From positions 2,666,001 to 2,730,000 of the forward strand of contig NZ_CP120733.1 in assembly GCF_029542625.1 (NCBI RefSeq): a DNA stretch of 64,000 nucleotides, written 5' to 3'. The position numbers were made by a program, and so were the translations under genes. This DNA is from Tepidibacter hydrothermalis (GTDB lineage Bacteria; Bacillota; Clostridia; Peptostreptococcales; Peptostreptococcaceae). How positions within the stretch are numbered: the stretch's first letter is position 1; every line of letters begins with the position of its first letter. The notes beneath the pieces are model-generated. The model was not told the origin of the DNA. It worked only from the letters and a program-made list of their open reading frames with translations, and did no database searches. Positions 24,424 through 32,834 of the stretch are shown here, piece after piece.

Positions 24424-25863
24424 TTACACCCCCAAATTTTCTTTCAAACAATTAACACCAAGTTCTTTTAATATTTCTTTTACAAATTCATAACTAGACT
24501 TAGTATCTTTAACTAAAAATTCTAAATCCTTCTCGTTGATTTCAGTTAAGTTGATTCTTTCTATACAATTTTTAATATATGATCTTTTAATTTTATTTAA
24601 ATCCAGATCTTTAATTTTAATCATAGATGGGTGGCTAGGAAGTATTATACTCTCTCCAGCAACTTCATCCTCTGGATTTCCAAATCTTATATCTATACCA
24701 TTTTCTCTTGCAAATGTAAGTTGTGGCTGAATATGCTTACCAGCTCCAGTATATTCAGTTTCTTGGACAACAATTATCTTATCCTCATCCATTTCTTGAG
24801 CTATACAAAATGCAGCTGCAAGTGATGTATTTCCAGCAGGACCTCTTTCAAGGCCTTCTATTTGAGCTAATGCTTCTGTCATATAAAATACCTCTCCTTG
24901 ATTTACAGTTACATATCTATCCATATATCTAAGTGGTCTTCCCGCAGATCTTGGAACATCTGATCTATCTGGATTAGTACAAAATGGTATCCCAAATCCA
25001 GTATGACCTGTTGTAAACGACTTTTTATTGAATTGAGTATCAGACGCCATATGTAGACCTTTTAAGTTAACACTAGCTCCTACAACCTTAGTATCAAAAG
25101 CTCCAGCTTTAATAAGGCCTCTTGCTGTACCAGTTAAATTTCCTCCACCTGCATTGGTACAAACTACAACATCAGGATCTCTTCCTTCTTTTTCTCTAAA
25201 CTGCATGCTTATCTCATATCCTAATGTTTCAACTCCTGCAATTCCAAAAGGAGTATACAAAGATGCATTAAAGTATCCCGTTTCTTCTAATAATCTTAAA
25301 AATGTATAAAACAACTCTGGTCCTACACTTAATTGAATAACCTCTGCTCCATATGCCTCACACTTTCTAGCTTTTTCTATAATCTCTGGTTGACCTTTAC
25401 CTTGGCTATCATAACATTCTTGAACTATAATGCATTTAAGTCCTTGCATTGCAGCTTGTGATGCAACAGCAGCTCCATAATTACCACTAGTTGCAGCAAT
25501 TACCCCCTTATATCCTAGCTTTTTAGCATGATATACAGCATTTGCAGCACGTCTCGCCTTGAAGCTTCCAGATGGGCTAGACGCTTCATCCTTTATAAAT
25601 ATTCTTGCTCCTTTTCCTTTTGATGAACACTTTCTTGCAAGTTCAGTTATATTTTTAAGCTCTATCAAAGGAGTATTACATATAGATACATCCTTTTGAA
25701 TATTTTGCATTTCATCCAAAGTATATCCTGTTTCTCTCATCATCTTTTCATAGTCAAAATCTACAGTGCCCGATTCAAATAACTCATAATCTATTCCAAC
25801 AGCATTTTTCATTATTTCATTTCTTCTAGACATTACTCCTAAATAGCTCATATCTTTACTCAC
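24424..25863 (-). CDS. ortB: 2-amino-4-ketopentanoate thiolase, beta (PLP) subunit
   Basis: The fold-type II PLP protein is about 479 residues long. The Schiff-base lysine lies in SPSGSFKARRAANA (about residue 101), a glycine-rich phosphate loop in CTNAGGGNLTGTARG (about 233-247), and GPAGNTSLAAAF lies further on. With OrtA it cleaves 2-amino-4-oxopentanoate with CoA to acetyl-CoA and alanine, the last step of oxidative ornithine breakdown. I favour the GTG at 25863, which overlaps the ortA stop codon and sits 7 bases from GGAGGTG; a TTG 15 bases upstream is possible. Threonine-synthase-like annotation would be a mis-call, because the operon context is decisive. Confidence 0.93.
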   Translation of the reverse strand: MSKDMSYLGVMSRRNEIMKNAVGIDYELFESGTVDFDYEKMMRETGYTLDEMQNIQKDVSICNTPLIELKNITELARKCSSKGKGARIFIKDEASSPSGSFKARRAANAVYHAKKLGYKGVIAATSGNYGAAVASQAAMQGLKCIIVQECYDSQGKGQPEIIEKARKCEAYGAEVIQLSVGPELFYTFLRLLEETGYFNASLYTPFGIAGVETLGYEISMQFREKEGRDPDVVVCTNAGGGNLTGTARGLIKAGAFDTKVVGASVNLKGLHMASDTQFNKKSFTTGHTGFGIPFCTNPDRSDVPRSAGRPLRYMDRYVTVNQGEVFYMTEALAQIEGLERGPAGNTSLAAAFCIAQEMDEDKIIVVQETEYTGAGKHIQPQLTFARENGIDIRFGNPEDEVAGESIILPSHPSMIKIKDLDLNKIKRSYIKNCIERINLTEINEKDLEFLVKDTKSSYEFVKEILKELGVNCLKENLGV

Positions 25864-26164
25864 AGTCTTCACCTCCAAATAAAATACCTTTTAGTTGAAG
25901 ACCTATTTGTAAAAGTTCAGGAATACATTTTCCATAATCATGCTTATAATATGGATTTGTTTCTACAAGCTTACCCTTGACTATTCTTTTAGTTATAGTA
26001 GTTATCTCAACTTCATCATTTATAGATGCATCATGATTTAAAAATCCTTTTACCCACATTTCAAGAGGTACTTTTTTAGTATCGTCTGGAACCTGTGGTG
26101 CTCTTTGATCTGGATTTAATATCACATTGTGAACTAAAACCCAATCTCCTTTTTTAACATTCAT
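25856..26164 (-). CDS. ortA: 2-amino-4-ketopentanoate thiolase, alpha subunit
   Basis: This 102-residue protein is OrtA-like: KKGDWVLVHNVILNPDQRAPQVPDDTKKVP at the N-terminus and a beta-rich remainder with GKLVETNPYYKHDYGKC. It is required with OrtB for thiolase activity. The coding end overlaps the ortB start, which suggests translational coupling and equal amounts. It begins 11 bases after ord. Confidence 0.93.
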   Translation of the reverse strand: MNVKKGDWVLVHNVILNPDQRAPQVPDDTKKVPLEMWVKGFLNHDASINDEVEITTITKRIVKGKLVETNPYYKHDYGKCIPELLQIGLQLKGILFGGEDCE

Positions 26165-26175
26165 TCAACTCACCC

Positions 26176-27249
26176 CTAACAGCATCCGCATCCGCATTCT
26201 TTTTTTTCTTCAACCATGTTTCTCATATCTCCCATAATAGCTCTCGGTACAGGAATATCTAACATAGTTTTAAGTCCTGGTCTTGCATTTATAACATGAG
26301 GAATACTATTAACACACATAGCTATAGTTCCTATTCCTCCTGGTATTTCTGGTTTTATTTGAAGAGATATATCTGGTACTCCCTTAATTTGTACATAATC
26401 TCCTGTATCAACACCTTCAAGATTAGGTAGTATTTGTTGTGGATGTTCCATTTCAACCTTAACTTCCCCATCTACATATCCATAACCACATTGCTTACAA
26501 CCAGCTACATTTCCAGCTTGAACCTCTGCATATTGACTTTGTCTATATACATTAGATACTATTGATTGTCTTGTTTGATCTACCTTTTCTAGATCCCATC
26601 CTATTCCATCTGTAATCATCTTTATAGATTCAGGGAATCCTACATGTCCTGCTATTTCTCCATTTTTAACTCCTTTTTCAAACTCTTCAGGAGTAACTCC
26701 AACACCTTGTTCTACCATAACAGCATGACCAAATGGAGATAAATCATTTACTCTTGATGCTTTTATATGATCTACTCTTTCACAAGTTCCTGTAAGAGCA
26801 AGTATCAATAAATCAAGTACAAATCCTGGATTGATTCCTGTTCCAAGTACAGATACATGATTTTCTTTAGCTATTTCATCTATTATCTTAGCAAGTTCTG
26901 GTTCTTGTGCATCTGGATAAGACATTTCCTCTGCAGTAGATATTACATTTATTTTTCTTTCTAAAACAAATTTTATTTTATCAAAAGCTCCTTTTGTAAA
27001 TGAATCAGTAGCAAGTAAAACTACATCCGCACACTTTTCTTCAAAGGCCTCTTCTTCATTAGATTTTATTATTATTTCTTTTCTATCTTTTCTATCAACA
27101 CCTAAAACTTCATATATATCTTTTCCTACTCTAGCTTCATGTTTATCACAAACAGCTACTATCTCTACTCCTTCTTTTTTTAATAGCATGTTAGCCATTC
27201 CGCTTCCCATAGCTCCAAATCCCCAAATACCAACTCTAATGTTTTCCAT
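26176..27249 (-). CDS. ord: 2,4-diaminopentanoate dehydrogenase
   Basis: The 357-residue NAD(P)-dependent dehydrogenase starts with a Rossmann motif GIWGFGAMGSGMANMLL (residues 7-23). It oxidatively deaminates 2,4-diaminopentanoate to 2-amino-4-oxopentanoate and resembles diaminopimelate-dehydrogenase-fold enzymes. Two features stand out: an internal CKQCGYGY segment and a Cys-rich tail ending in CGCGCC (352-357), which could bind metal. It is the first gene of the operon, about 50 bases downstream of a sigma-54 promoter, with an AAGGGGG ribosome binding site. Confidence 0.93.
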   Translation of the reverse strand: MENIRVGIWGFGAMGSGMANMLLKKEGVEIVAVCDKHEARVGKDIYEVLGVDRKDRKEIIIKSNEEEAFEEKCADVVLLATDSFTKGAFDKIKFVLERKINVISTAEEMSYPDAQEPELAKIIDEIAKENHVSVLGTGINPGFVLDLLILALTGTCERVDHIKASRVNDLSPFGHAVMVEQGVGVTPEEFEKGVKNGEIAGHVGFPESIKMITDGIGWDLEKVDQTRQSIVSNVYRQSQYAEVQAGNVAGCKQCGYGYVDGEVKVEMEHPQQILPNLEGVDTGDYVQIKGVPDISLQIKPEIPGGIGTIAMCVNSIPHVINARPGLKTMLDIPVPRAIMGDMRNMVEEKKECGCGCC

Positions 27250-27310
27250 ACTGTTTCCCCCTTAAATATTCTATTTTCGTATATTATAGTTTCTTGCACT
27301 AATAAATATA

Positions 27311-27325
27311 GCAACAAGTGTGCCA
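27311..27325 (-). promoter_or_regulatory. Sigma-54 (-24/-12) promoter of the ornithine operon
   Basis: The minus strand reads TGGCACACTTGTTGC, an exact TGGCAC-N5-TTGC match to the sigma-54 consensus. Transcription should start near 27300, giving a leader of about 50 bases before ord. The sigma-54 activator gene just upstream supports the call. Confidence 0.88.
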
Positions 27326-27334
27326 CTTTATTTT

Positions 27335-27349
27335 AATATTCAGAAAATT
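27335..27349. promoter_or_regulatory. CodY-like box upstream of ord
   Basis: AATATTCAGAAAATT matches the CodY consensus AATTTTCWGAAAATT at 14 of 15 positions. It lies 10 bases upstream of the -24 element. A weaker match (12 of 15), AACTTTCAGAATAAT, lies at 27384-27398. CodY bound here would block the sigma-54 complex or its activator when branched-chain amino acids and GTP are abundant. Either site could instead belong to the neighbouring activator. Confidence 0.55.
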
Positions 27350-27458
27350 CAATTTTAATAACACTCACCTCCAGTTTTTTCATAACTTTCAGAATAATCG
27401 TTCTTTTTTTAACAAATATACAGTTTTATTTTTATATACAAATTACATTTTTAGAAAT

Positions 27459-27501
27459 AAAAAAAGCAAATATATTTGCATAAAAGTGCAAATATATTTG
27501 C
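27459..27501 (-). terminator. Terminator of the sigma-54 activator gene
   Basis: Two copies of the self-complementary GCAAATATATTTGC, separated by an 8-base loop, form a 14-bp stem followed by TTTTTTT on the minus strand. It insulates the activator gene from the ornithine operon. Confidence 0.85.
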
Positions 27502-27505
27502 TTAA

Positions 27506-28894
27506 TTAAATATTATATTTTTTAATTTTATGCTGAAGAGTTTGTCTTTTTATTCCCAACTGTTTTGCTGATTTTGTAATGTTTTTCTCATTACTTATTA
27601 AAGCCCTTGTTATAAAATCAACTTCGATTTCTTTTAACAATTCATCTAAACATTTTTCATTTGATATATTTAGATTGTTTTGTACATCTTCGCAGTTATT
27701 AATATCAATATTTAAGTTCTCAACACTAATAGTATCTTCATAATCAAGCATACTAATGGCTGAATATATAGTATTCTCAAGTTCTCTTATATTACCATGC
27801 CACTTATAATTTAATAATGATCTTTTTGCTTCTTTATCTATCTTCTTAACATTTTTATCTAATTTGCTATTATATTTTTTTATAAAGTAATCTGCTAGAA
27901 GTATTATATCATCTTCTCTTTCATTCAAAGAAGGAATGTATATAGATATTACATTAAGTCTATAGTAGAGATCTTTTCTAAGCTTGTTTTCTTTTAACAA
28001 TTTTGTAGGTTCTTCATTAGTTGTGGCTATTATCCTAACATCTATAGGAATATCCTTTATTCCACCAATTCGCCTTATATAACCTTCTTGTAAAACCCTT
28101 AAAAGCTTAGCCTGAAGCTCTACTGGCATAGAGTTTATCTCATCTAATAACAAAGTTCCCTTGTTAGCCTGTTCAAATAATCCAGGTCTACTTATAGCTC
28201 CTGTGAACCCACCCTTTTCTGTTCCAAACAAAATTCCCTCAAGCAAGCTTTCAGGAAGAGCTGCACAGTTTTGAGCTATAAAAGGCTTGTTCTTTCTTAC
28301 TCCTTCATAGTGTATACTTTGACTAAAAAGTTCTTTTCCAGTTCCTGTTTTTCCATATATAAAAACAGGAGCTGGAGTTTTAGATGCTCTTTTAGCTAGA
28401 GATACAGCTTTTTTAAAAGTTTCACTCTCTCCTATTATGTTTTCAAATGTATATTTTTTAATCTTATTTTGAATTATTTTTTTCGGATTTGATTTTTCTC
28501 TGTGAAGGGTCAATATTTCTTCTGAAAGTTCTTTCATTTTAGTTATATTCTTAGATATTTCAATAGCTCCTAGTGTTTTTCCATTATCAATGACAGGTAT
28601 TGTAGTATTTACAGTAGTAATTTCGTTTTTGTATTTATTTAGGTAAGTTTGCTTTTTATCTTTTATAATATGTCCACTATTTAGTACTTTTAAAAGAGTA
28701 CTGGTCTCTTCATTTAATCCATTAAATATATCTAGCAAATTTTTATTTAATACATCCGTTTCTTTCATTTGTTCAAGTTCTGCCATGGCTTTATTATATA
28801 CAACAGTATTTCCCTCATTATCGATAACATGAATTCCATCTTCTATATAGTGCAAAATGTTTTGCATTAACTTAATATAATCTTTAGTATTCAT
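27506..28894 (-). CDS. Sigma-54-dependent transcriptional activator (PAS-AAA+-HTH)
   Basis: The 462-residue protein has a PAS domain (about residues 10-120), an AAA+ domain and a Fis-type HTH (about 420-462, ending KRQTLQHKIKKY). In the AAA+ domain the Walker A loop is GKTGTGKE (181-188), the sigma-54 contact loop reads GGFTGA (228-233) where GAFTGA is usual, and Walker B is LLLDEI. Such proteins bind upstream sites and use ATP to open sigma-54 promoters when the PAS domain senses its signal. The gene lies directly upstream of the sigma-54 promoter of the ornithine operon and is transcribed the same way, so it is the probable ornithine-pathway activator. I place the start at 28894, behind GGGGGAT. 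Confidence 0.88.
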   Translation of the reverse strand: MNTKDYIKLMQNILHYIEDGIHVIDNEGNTVVYNKAMAELEQMKETDVLNKNLLDIFNGLNEETSTLLKVLNSGHIIKDKKQTYLNKYKNEITTVNTTIPVIDNGKTLGAIEISKNITKMKELSEEILTLHREKSNPKKIIQNKIKKYTFENIIGESETFKKAVSLAKRASKTPAPVFIYGKTGTGKELFSQSIHYEGVRKNKPFIAQNCAALPESLLEGILFGTEKGGFTGAISRPGLFEQANKGTLLLDEINSMPVELQAKLLRVLQEGYIRRIGGIKDIPIDVRIIATTNEEPTKLLKENKLRKDLYYRLNVISIYIPSLNEREDDIILLADYFIKKYNSKLDKNVKKIDKEAKRSLLNYKWHGNIRELENTIYSAISMLDYEDTISVENLNIDINNCEDVQNNLNISNEKCLDELLKEIEVDFITRALISNEKNITKSAKQLGIKRQTLQHKIKKYNI

Positions 28895-29014
28895 ATCCCT
28901 ATCCCCCAAAATTTGAAACTTTAATGTATATATTTGTATATATATCATATAATTTACACAAAATTAATGCAATTCAAATTTTTAAGTTAATTTTTAAACG
29001 TTCTACATATTATT

Positions 29015-30241
29015 CTAATATAAGACAAATTCATCAGTAAGATTTTTTATAATCTCTCCTGCCTTTTTAACTTCTCTATGAGTTATACAAAGATCTATTG
29101 CTTCAGCTATAGTCTTCATTTCATCTTCTTTCATACCTCTAGTTGTAATAGCTGGAGTTCCTATTCTTACTCCACTAGTTACAAAAGGACTTTCTGGATC
29201 AAAAGGTATAGCATTTTTATTAACCGTTATATGAGCCTCATCAAGTATCTTTTCTGCTTCTTTTCCAGTTATATTCTTATTTCTAAGATCCAAAAGGATA
29301 AGATGATTATCAGTTCCACCTGTCACCAAATCAAATCCTCTATCTATCAATTCATCAGCTAACTTTTTGCTGTTTTTAATTATTTGTTGTTGATAATTCT
29401 TAAAATCATCTTGTAAAGCTTCTTTAAAGCTTACAGCTTTAGCAGCTATAATATGCTCTAGTGGTCCACCTTGTATTCCAGGGAATATTGCTTTATCAAT
29501 TGCCTTTGCATATTCACTCTTACAAAGTATAACTCCTCCTCTTGGCCCTCTCAAAGTTTTATGAGTAGTAGTAGTTACAAAATCAGCTACCTCACATGGA
29601 TTTTGATGAAGTCCTGCAGCAACAAGCCCAGCTATATGTGCCATATCAACCATTAACATAGCTCCAACTTCATCAGCAATTTCCTTGAACTTTTTAAAAT
29701 CTATTTCTCTTGGATATGCACTAGCTCCAGCTACTATAAGCTTCGGTTTTACTTCATGTGCTTTCTTTCTAACATCATCATAATCTATCGTTCCATTCTC
29801 TTTACAAACACCGTATTCTGTAAAATCAAAATAATTTCCAGATATATTAACAGGGGAACCATGAGTTAAATGACCACCTTGAGATAAATTCATACCCATA
29901 ACTTTATCCCCTGGACTTAATATTGCAAAATAGACTCCTAAATTTGCATTAGCTCCTGAATGAGGTTGTACATTAGCATGATCTGCTCCAAATATATCTT
30001 TAAGTCTATCTATAGCTAGATTTTCTATAACATCTATATGTTCACACCCTCCATAATACCTCTTGCCTGGATACCCCTCTGCATATTTGTTTGTAAGATG
30101 ACTACCCATAGCCTCCATAACAGCTAAAGATACTGAATTTTCAGACGCTATAAGTTCTATGTTCCTATTTTGTCTATCAATTTCATTTGCTAAAGCATCA
30201 TATACTTGCTTGTCTTCTTTTATTAGATTTTCAAAATTCAT
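29015..30241 (-). CDS. glyA: Serine hydroxymethyltransferase
   Basis: The 408-residue protein is a standard GlyA. It shows [10 protein letters not shown] near the N-terminus, [18 protein letters not shown], the PLP lysine in [15 protein letters not shown] (about residue 227) and a [16 protein letters not shown] tail motif. It moves a one-carbon unit between serine, glycine and tetrahydrofolate. It is a single gene with a GGAGG site and no link to the ornithine genes beyond proximity. Confidence 0.97.
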   Translation of the reverse strand: MNFENLIKEDKQVYDALANEIDRQNRNIELIASENSVSLAVMEAMGSHLTNKYAEGYPGKRYYGGCEHIDVIENLAIDRLKDIFGADHANVQPHSGANANLGVYFAILSPGDKVMGMNLSQGGHLTHGSPVNISGNYFDFTEYGVCKENGTIDYDDVRKKAHEVKPKLIVAGASAYPREIDFKKFKEIADEVGAMLMVDMAHIAGLVAAGLHQNPCEVADFVTTTTHKTLRGPRGGVILCKSEYAKAIDKAIFPGIQGGPLEHIIAAKAVSFKEALQDDFKNYQQQIIKNSKKLADELIDRGFDLVTGGTDNHLILLDLRNKNITGKEAEKILDEAHITVNKNAIPFDPESPFVTSGVRIGTPAITTRGMKEDEMKTIAEAIDLCITHREVKKAGEIIKNLTDEFVLY

Positions 30242-30397
30242 ATTTTACCTCCTCCATATTTTTTCTCCTTAAATTATATTTATATATAGTTTGCAATACT
30301 CCTTTTATTTTTAATATTTTTTCAAAACTTTTAAGATTTTTTAACAAAATTTTGATATAATTTTCTAGTATGCATTTTTCATAAGGGGGTGGGTTTT

Positions 30398-31171
30398 TTG
30401 ACTATAACACAAAAAAAAGGAATACTGAGAATTGCTCTTTATGCTGGAGAAATAATGCTTAAAAACGGGGCAGAAATATACAGGGTGGAAGATACTATAA
30501 TTAGAATATGTATGTCTAAAAGTATAAATCACGTGAATGCATTTGTAACCCCCACGGGAATATTTGTATCAGACGATAGAATGGATGGTATAAGCTTTAT
30601 CAAAAGAATTAAAAACAGAAGTCTAAATCTCGACAAAGTGTCTATGGTAAATAACTTTTCAAGAGACTATGTAAATTCTAATATGACAGTACCTCAAGCT
30701 TTATCTGCATTAAAAAAAATAGAAAATGCAGATAAATACTCTTTTCCTGTAAGAATTTTCTTTACAGGAGTTATAGGTGGATTTTTTTCACTTATGTTCG
30801 GAGGAGAGTTTTTAGATTTTATATCTGCTTTTATTATCTCTATGGTATCAATATTCATAGCAGATGAAATAGATAAGATAAGTGATACTTCATTTTTATC
30901 AACAATTGTAGCCTCATCTACTATAGGACTACTAGGTATACTTTTTACACTGTTTGGAATAGGAAAAAGTCTTGATATGATAATAGTAGGATCTATAATG
31001 CCTCTAGTTCCCGGAGTATCATTTACAAATGGTTTAAGAGACTTTATATCAGGGGATTTAATAGGAGGTCTCGCAAAAATATTTGAAGCTATATTCATTG
31101 CTATATGTATAGCTGTTGGAATAGGTATAGTATTCCAACTATGGGTTAACTGGTTCGGAGGTGCATTCTAA
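30398..31171 (+). CDS. ThrE-family threonine/serine exporter, N-terminal (DUF1212) subunit
   Basis: About 257 residues. The soluble N-terminal half has LYAGEIMLKNGAEIYRVEDTI, the DUF1212 signature. Five membrane segments follow, with GSIMPLVPGVSFTNGLRD near residue 190. In this family the exporter is split into this protein and a smaller partner, which is encoded immediately downstream with overlapping stop and start codons. I favour the TTG at 30398, spaced 9 bases from AGGGGG; the GTG at 30389 is too close to that site. It probably exports threonine, serine or related amino acids. Confidence 0.85.
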   Translation: MTITQKKGILRIALYAGEIMLKNGAEIYRVEDTIIRICMSKSINHVNAFVTPTGIFVSDDRMDGISFIKRIKNRSLNLDKVSMVNNFSRDYVNSNMTVPQALSALKKIENADKYSFPVRIFFTGVIGGFFSLMFGGEFLDFISAFIISMVSIFIADEIDKISDTSFLSTIVASSTIGLLGILFTLFGIGKSLDMIIVGSIMPLVPGVSFTNGLRDFISGDLIGGLAKIFEAIFIAICIAVGIGIVFQLWVNWFGGAF

Positions 31172-31626
31172 TGAGCTTATATCTTCACTTTATCTACTCA
31201 TTTTTAGCTACAATAGGATTTTGCATATTTTTTAATGTCCAGAAAAAAGATCTCTTATATGCTTCACTTACTGGAAGTATAGGCTGGACATTATATATTT
31301 ATATGAATAATATAACTAATTCAGCTTCTTTATCAAGCTTTATAGCCGCAACTGTAATAGGCTTATTAGGCGAGATGTTTGCAAGAGTAAACAGAAAACC
31401 CGTTACAGTATTCATAATTCCAGGTATAGTTCCTTTAGTTCCAGGTTATGGAATGTATTTAACTATGCTAGATATCATAAACAACGATTTCTATAGTGCA
31501 GCTAAAACTGGAAGTGATACTATATTTATAGCTGGATCAATAGCAATAGGTGTTGTATTAGTCTCATCTACAGCAAAAATGTTTAAAAGAAGAAATAAAA
31601 AAAATTCGTCCAATGCTACGCATTGA
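31171..31626 (+). CDS. ThrE-family exporter, C-terminal (DUF3815) subunit
   Basis: The 151-residue protein has five membrane segments and the IIPGIVPLVPGYGMY motif of the smaller ThrE partner. The ATG shares a base with the stop codon of the larger subunit (TAATG), so the two are translationally coupled. The last seven residues and stop codon are supplied by a dispersed hairpin repeat that begins in AAAAATTCG, so the C-terminus appears to have been remodelled by that element. Confidence 0.85.
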   Translation: MSLYLHFIYSFLATIGFCIFFNVQKKDLLYASLTGSIGWTLYIYMNNITNSASLSSFIAATVIGLLGEMFARVNRKPVTVFIIPGIVPLVPGYGMYLTMLDIINNDFYSAAKTGSDTIFIAGSIAIGVVLVSSTAKMFKRRNKKNSSNATH

Positions 31627-31628
31627 CT
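31599..31628. repeat. AAAAATTCG hairpin repeat, short copy
   Basis: The copy reads AAAAAAAATTCGTC followed by a perfect CAATGC-TAC-GCATTG hairpin. It matches the first hairpin of the longer copies at 41646, 41817 and 54365, with different stem bases that still pair. It overlaps the 3' end of the exporter subunit gene. Confidence 0.6.
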
Positions 31629-31636
31629 ATATAAAT

Positions 31637-31672
31637 AAAAAAATGCTGATTAATATTAATCAGCATTTTTTT
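31637..31672. terminator. Bidirectional terminator between the exporter and rseC-like genes
   Basis: The 36-base perfect palindrome AAAAAAATGCTGATTAAT and its complement separates convergent genes, with A- and T-runs on each side. Confidence 0.9.
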
Positions 31673-31674
31673 AT

Positions 31675-32115
31675 TTATATAGTCGTCTCCTCAGCTATAT
31701 TAGTTATAATAGGAGTATACTCTTCACTCTTTTTAAATTTAGGTTCATTCTTTTTTATTATAATAAATACTATACTCATTAAAAAAGCTCCTATTATAGC
31801 GCTCATAGTTTCTACATTTGAGCTATAATTTATAGCTGTTAATACTTTATTTGATATAACTATTCCAACAAATAAAACTATCAAAGGTATAACATATGCT
31901 ATAGCCGCAGCCTTTAATACATTAGGAGTACTGACATCTACTTCAACAAAGTCTCCCTTAGCAGCACCAATTTTATTGATTGCCTCTATTTGTATATCCT
32001 TACCTTCTTCTTTTCCCATTCCGCATCCACCACAGCTTGCACAAGCTGAATGTCTTTGCATCTTTAAAATAGCTGTATTTTCATTAGTACTTACCACAAC
32101 ACCTGTTTGTCTCAT
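31675..32115 (-). CDS. RseC/MucC-like SoxR-reducing system family protein
   Basis: About 146 residues. An N-terminal beta domain carries a cysteine cluster CASCGGCGMG (Cys25, 28 and 31), followed by two membrane helices (about 75-97 and 105-125). This is the layout of RseC, whose homologues occur in Rnf/SoxR-reducing systems, although no rnf genes are visible here. I use the ATG at 32115, spaced 6 bases from TAGGTGA. It directly follows csoR and is probably co-transcribed. Confidence 0.8.
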   Translation of the reverse strand: MRQTGVVVSTNENTAILKMQRHSACASCGGCGMGKEEGKDIQIEAINKIGAAKGDFVEVDVSTPNVLKAAAIAYVIPLIVLFVGIVISNKVLTAINYSSNVETMSAIIGAFLMSIVFIIIKKNEPKFKKSEEYTPIITNIAEETTI

Positions 32116-32124
32116 CACAATCAC

Positions 32125-32421
32125 CTACTTCATAAATTTAAGCATTGTATTTACAAGCTCATCTATAACTCTATCTTTTTCCTCAATATCATTAGAATTA
32201 TCAATTGTGTTTTTTACACATCCTTTTACATGATTCTCAAGCATTATACCCCCTACCTTATCTATTGCAGAACGTATTGCTGCAATCTGTATTAGTATAT
32301 CAACACAATATTTATCTTCATTTATCATCTTTTGAATGCCTTTAACTTGTCCTTCTATTCTTCTAAGTCTTTTTATTATAGCATCTTTATCTTTTTTACT
32401 TTTTTCAGCCATTTCATTCAT
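32125..32421 (-). CDS. csoR: CsoR-family metal-responsive repressor
   Basis: The 98-residue protein is a DUF156/CsoR four-helix regulator: RLRRIEGQVKGIQKM in the first helix, then the Cu(I) ligands Cys39 (in KYCVD), His64 and Cys68 (in ENHVKGC). This X-Cys-His-Cys pattern is that of copper sensors rather than the RcnR nickel or FrmR formaldehyde types. It normally represses a copper exporter, but no copA or copZ is next to it; it is followed by the rseC-like gene. The start has an AAGGAG site. Confidence 0.85.
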   Translation of the reverse strand: MNEMAEKSKKDKDAIIKRLRRIEGQVKGIQKMINEDKYCVDILIQIAAIRSAIDKVGGIMLENHVKGCVKNTIDNSNDIEEKDRVIDELVNTMLKFMK

Positions 32422-32434
32422 TTTTTACAACTCC

Positions 32435-32701
32435 TTATTGTTTGAAATAAAAATAAACAGCAATTATTCCAATCATAGTCATTCTTCTTATAAAGTCAAA
32501 ATTCCTAGCACTCATACTATACTTGTCTTTTGCAGTATTAAGCCAGTGTCTGAATGCTATATTTATCAAGCTCAATGCAAATATAAGAGTTATGTTGCTA
32601 TAAGATATCATATCAATATTACCTTTAAATAATTTCATAATTACTAAAATAGCTAAAAAAGCAACCGCAAATATTCCAAATTCTTCTATGATCTTTCTCA
32701 A
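32435..32701 (-). CDS. Small membrane protein of unknown function
   Basis: About 88 residues with three hydrophobic segments (residues 8-24, 34-50 and 70-86). I choose the TTG at 32701 because a clear AAAGGAGAG site precedes it; a longer in-frame ATG start at 32749 has none. It lies 13 bases upstream of csoR on the same strand and may share its transcript. No family is recognised. Confidence 0.55.
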   Translation of the reverse strand: MRKIIEEFGIFAVAFLAILVIMKLFKGNIDMISYSNITLIFALSLINIAFRHWLNTAKDKYSMSARNFDFIRRMTMIGIIAVYFYFKQ

Positions 32702-32786
32702 TTTAATCTCTCCTTTAGATACCTCATACCAGTATATATTTATCTTCATTATACTTGTCTATGTAGTAAAATGTCAAATTATAAAT

Positions 32787-32824
32787 AAAAAGTCTGCCAA
32801 CAAATTTTGTTGACAGACTTTTTA
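32787..32824. terminator. Terminator of the relA-to-aspS operon
   Basis: AAAAAGTCTG.CAACAAA and TTTGTTGACAGACTTTTT form a long stem with flanking A- and T-runs, just after aspS. Confidence 0.88.
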
Positions 32825-32834
32825 TTTTATCTAT

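Noticed and set aside
30694-31098. Minus-strand gene opposite the ThrE-like subunit
   Set aside because: It is a shadow of the plus-strand exporter frame, with no ribosome binding site and low-complexity composition.
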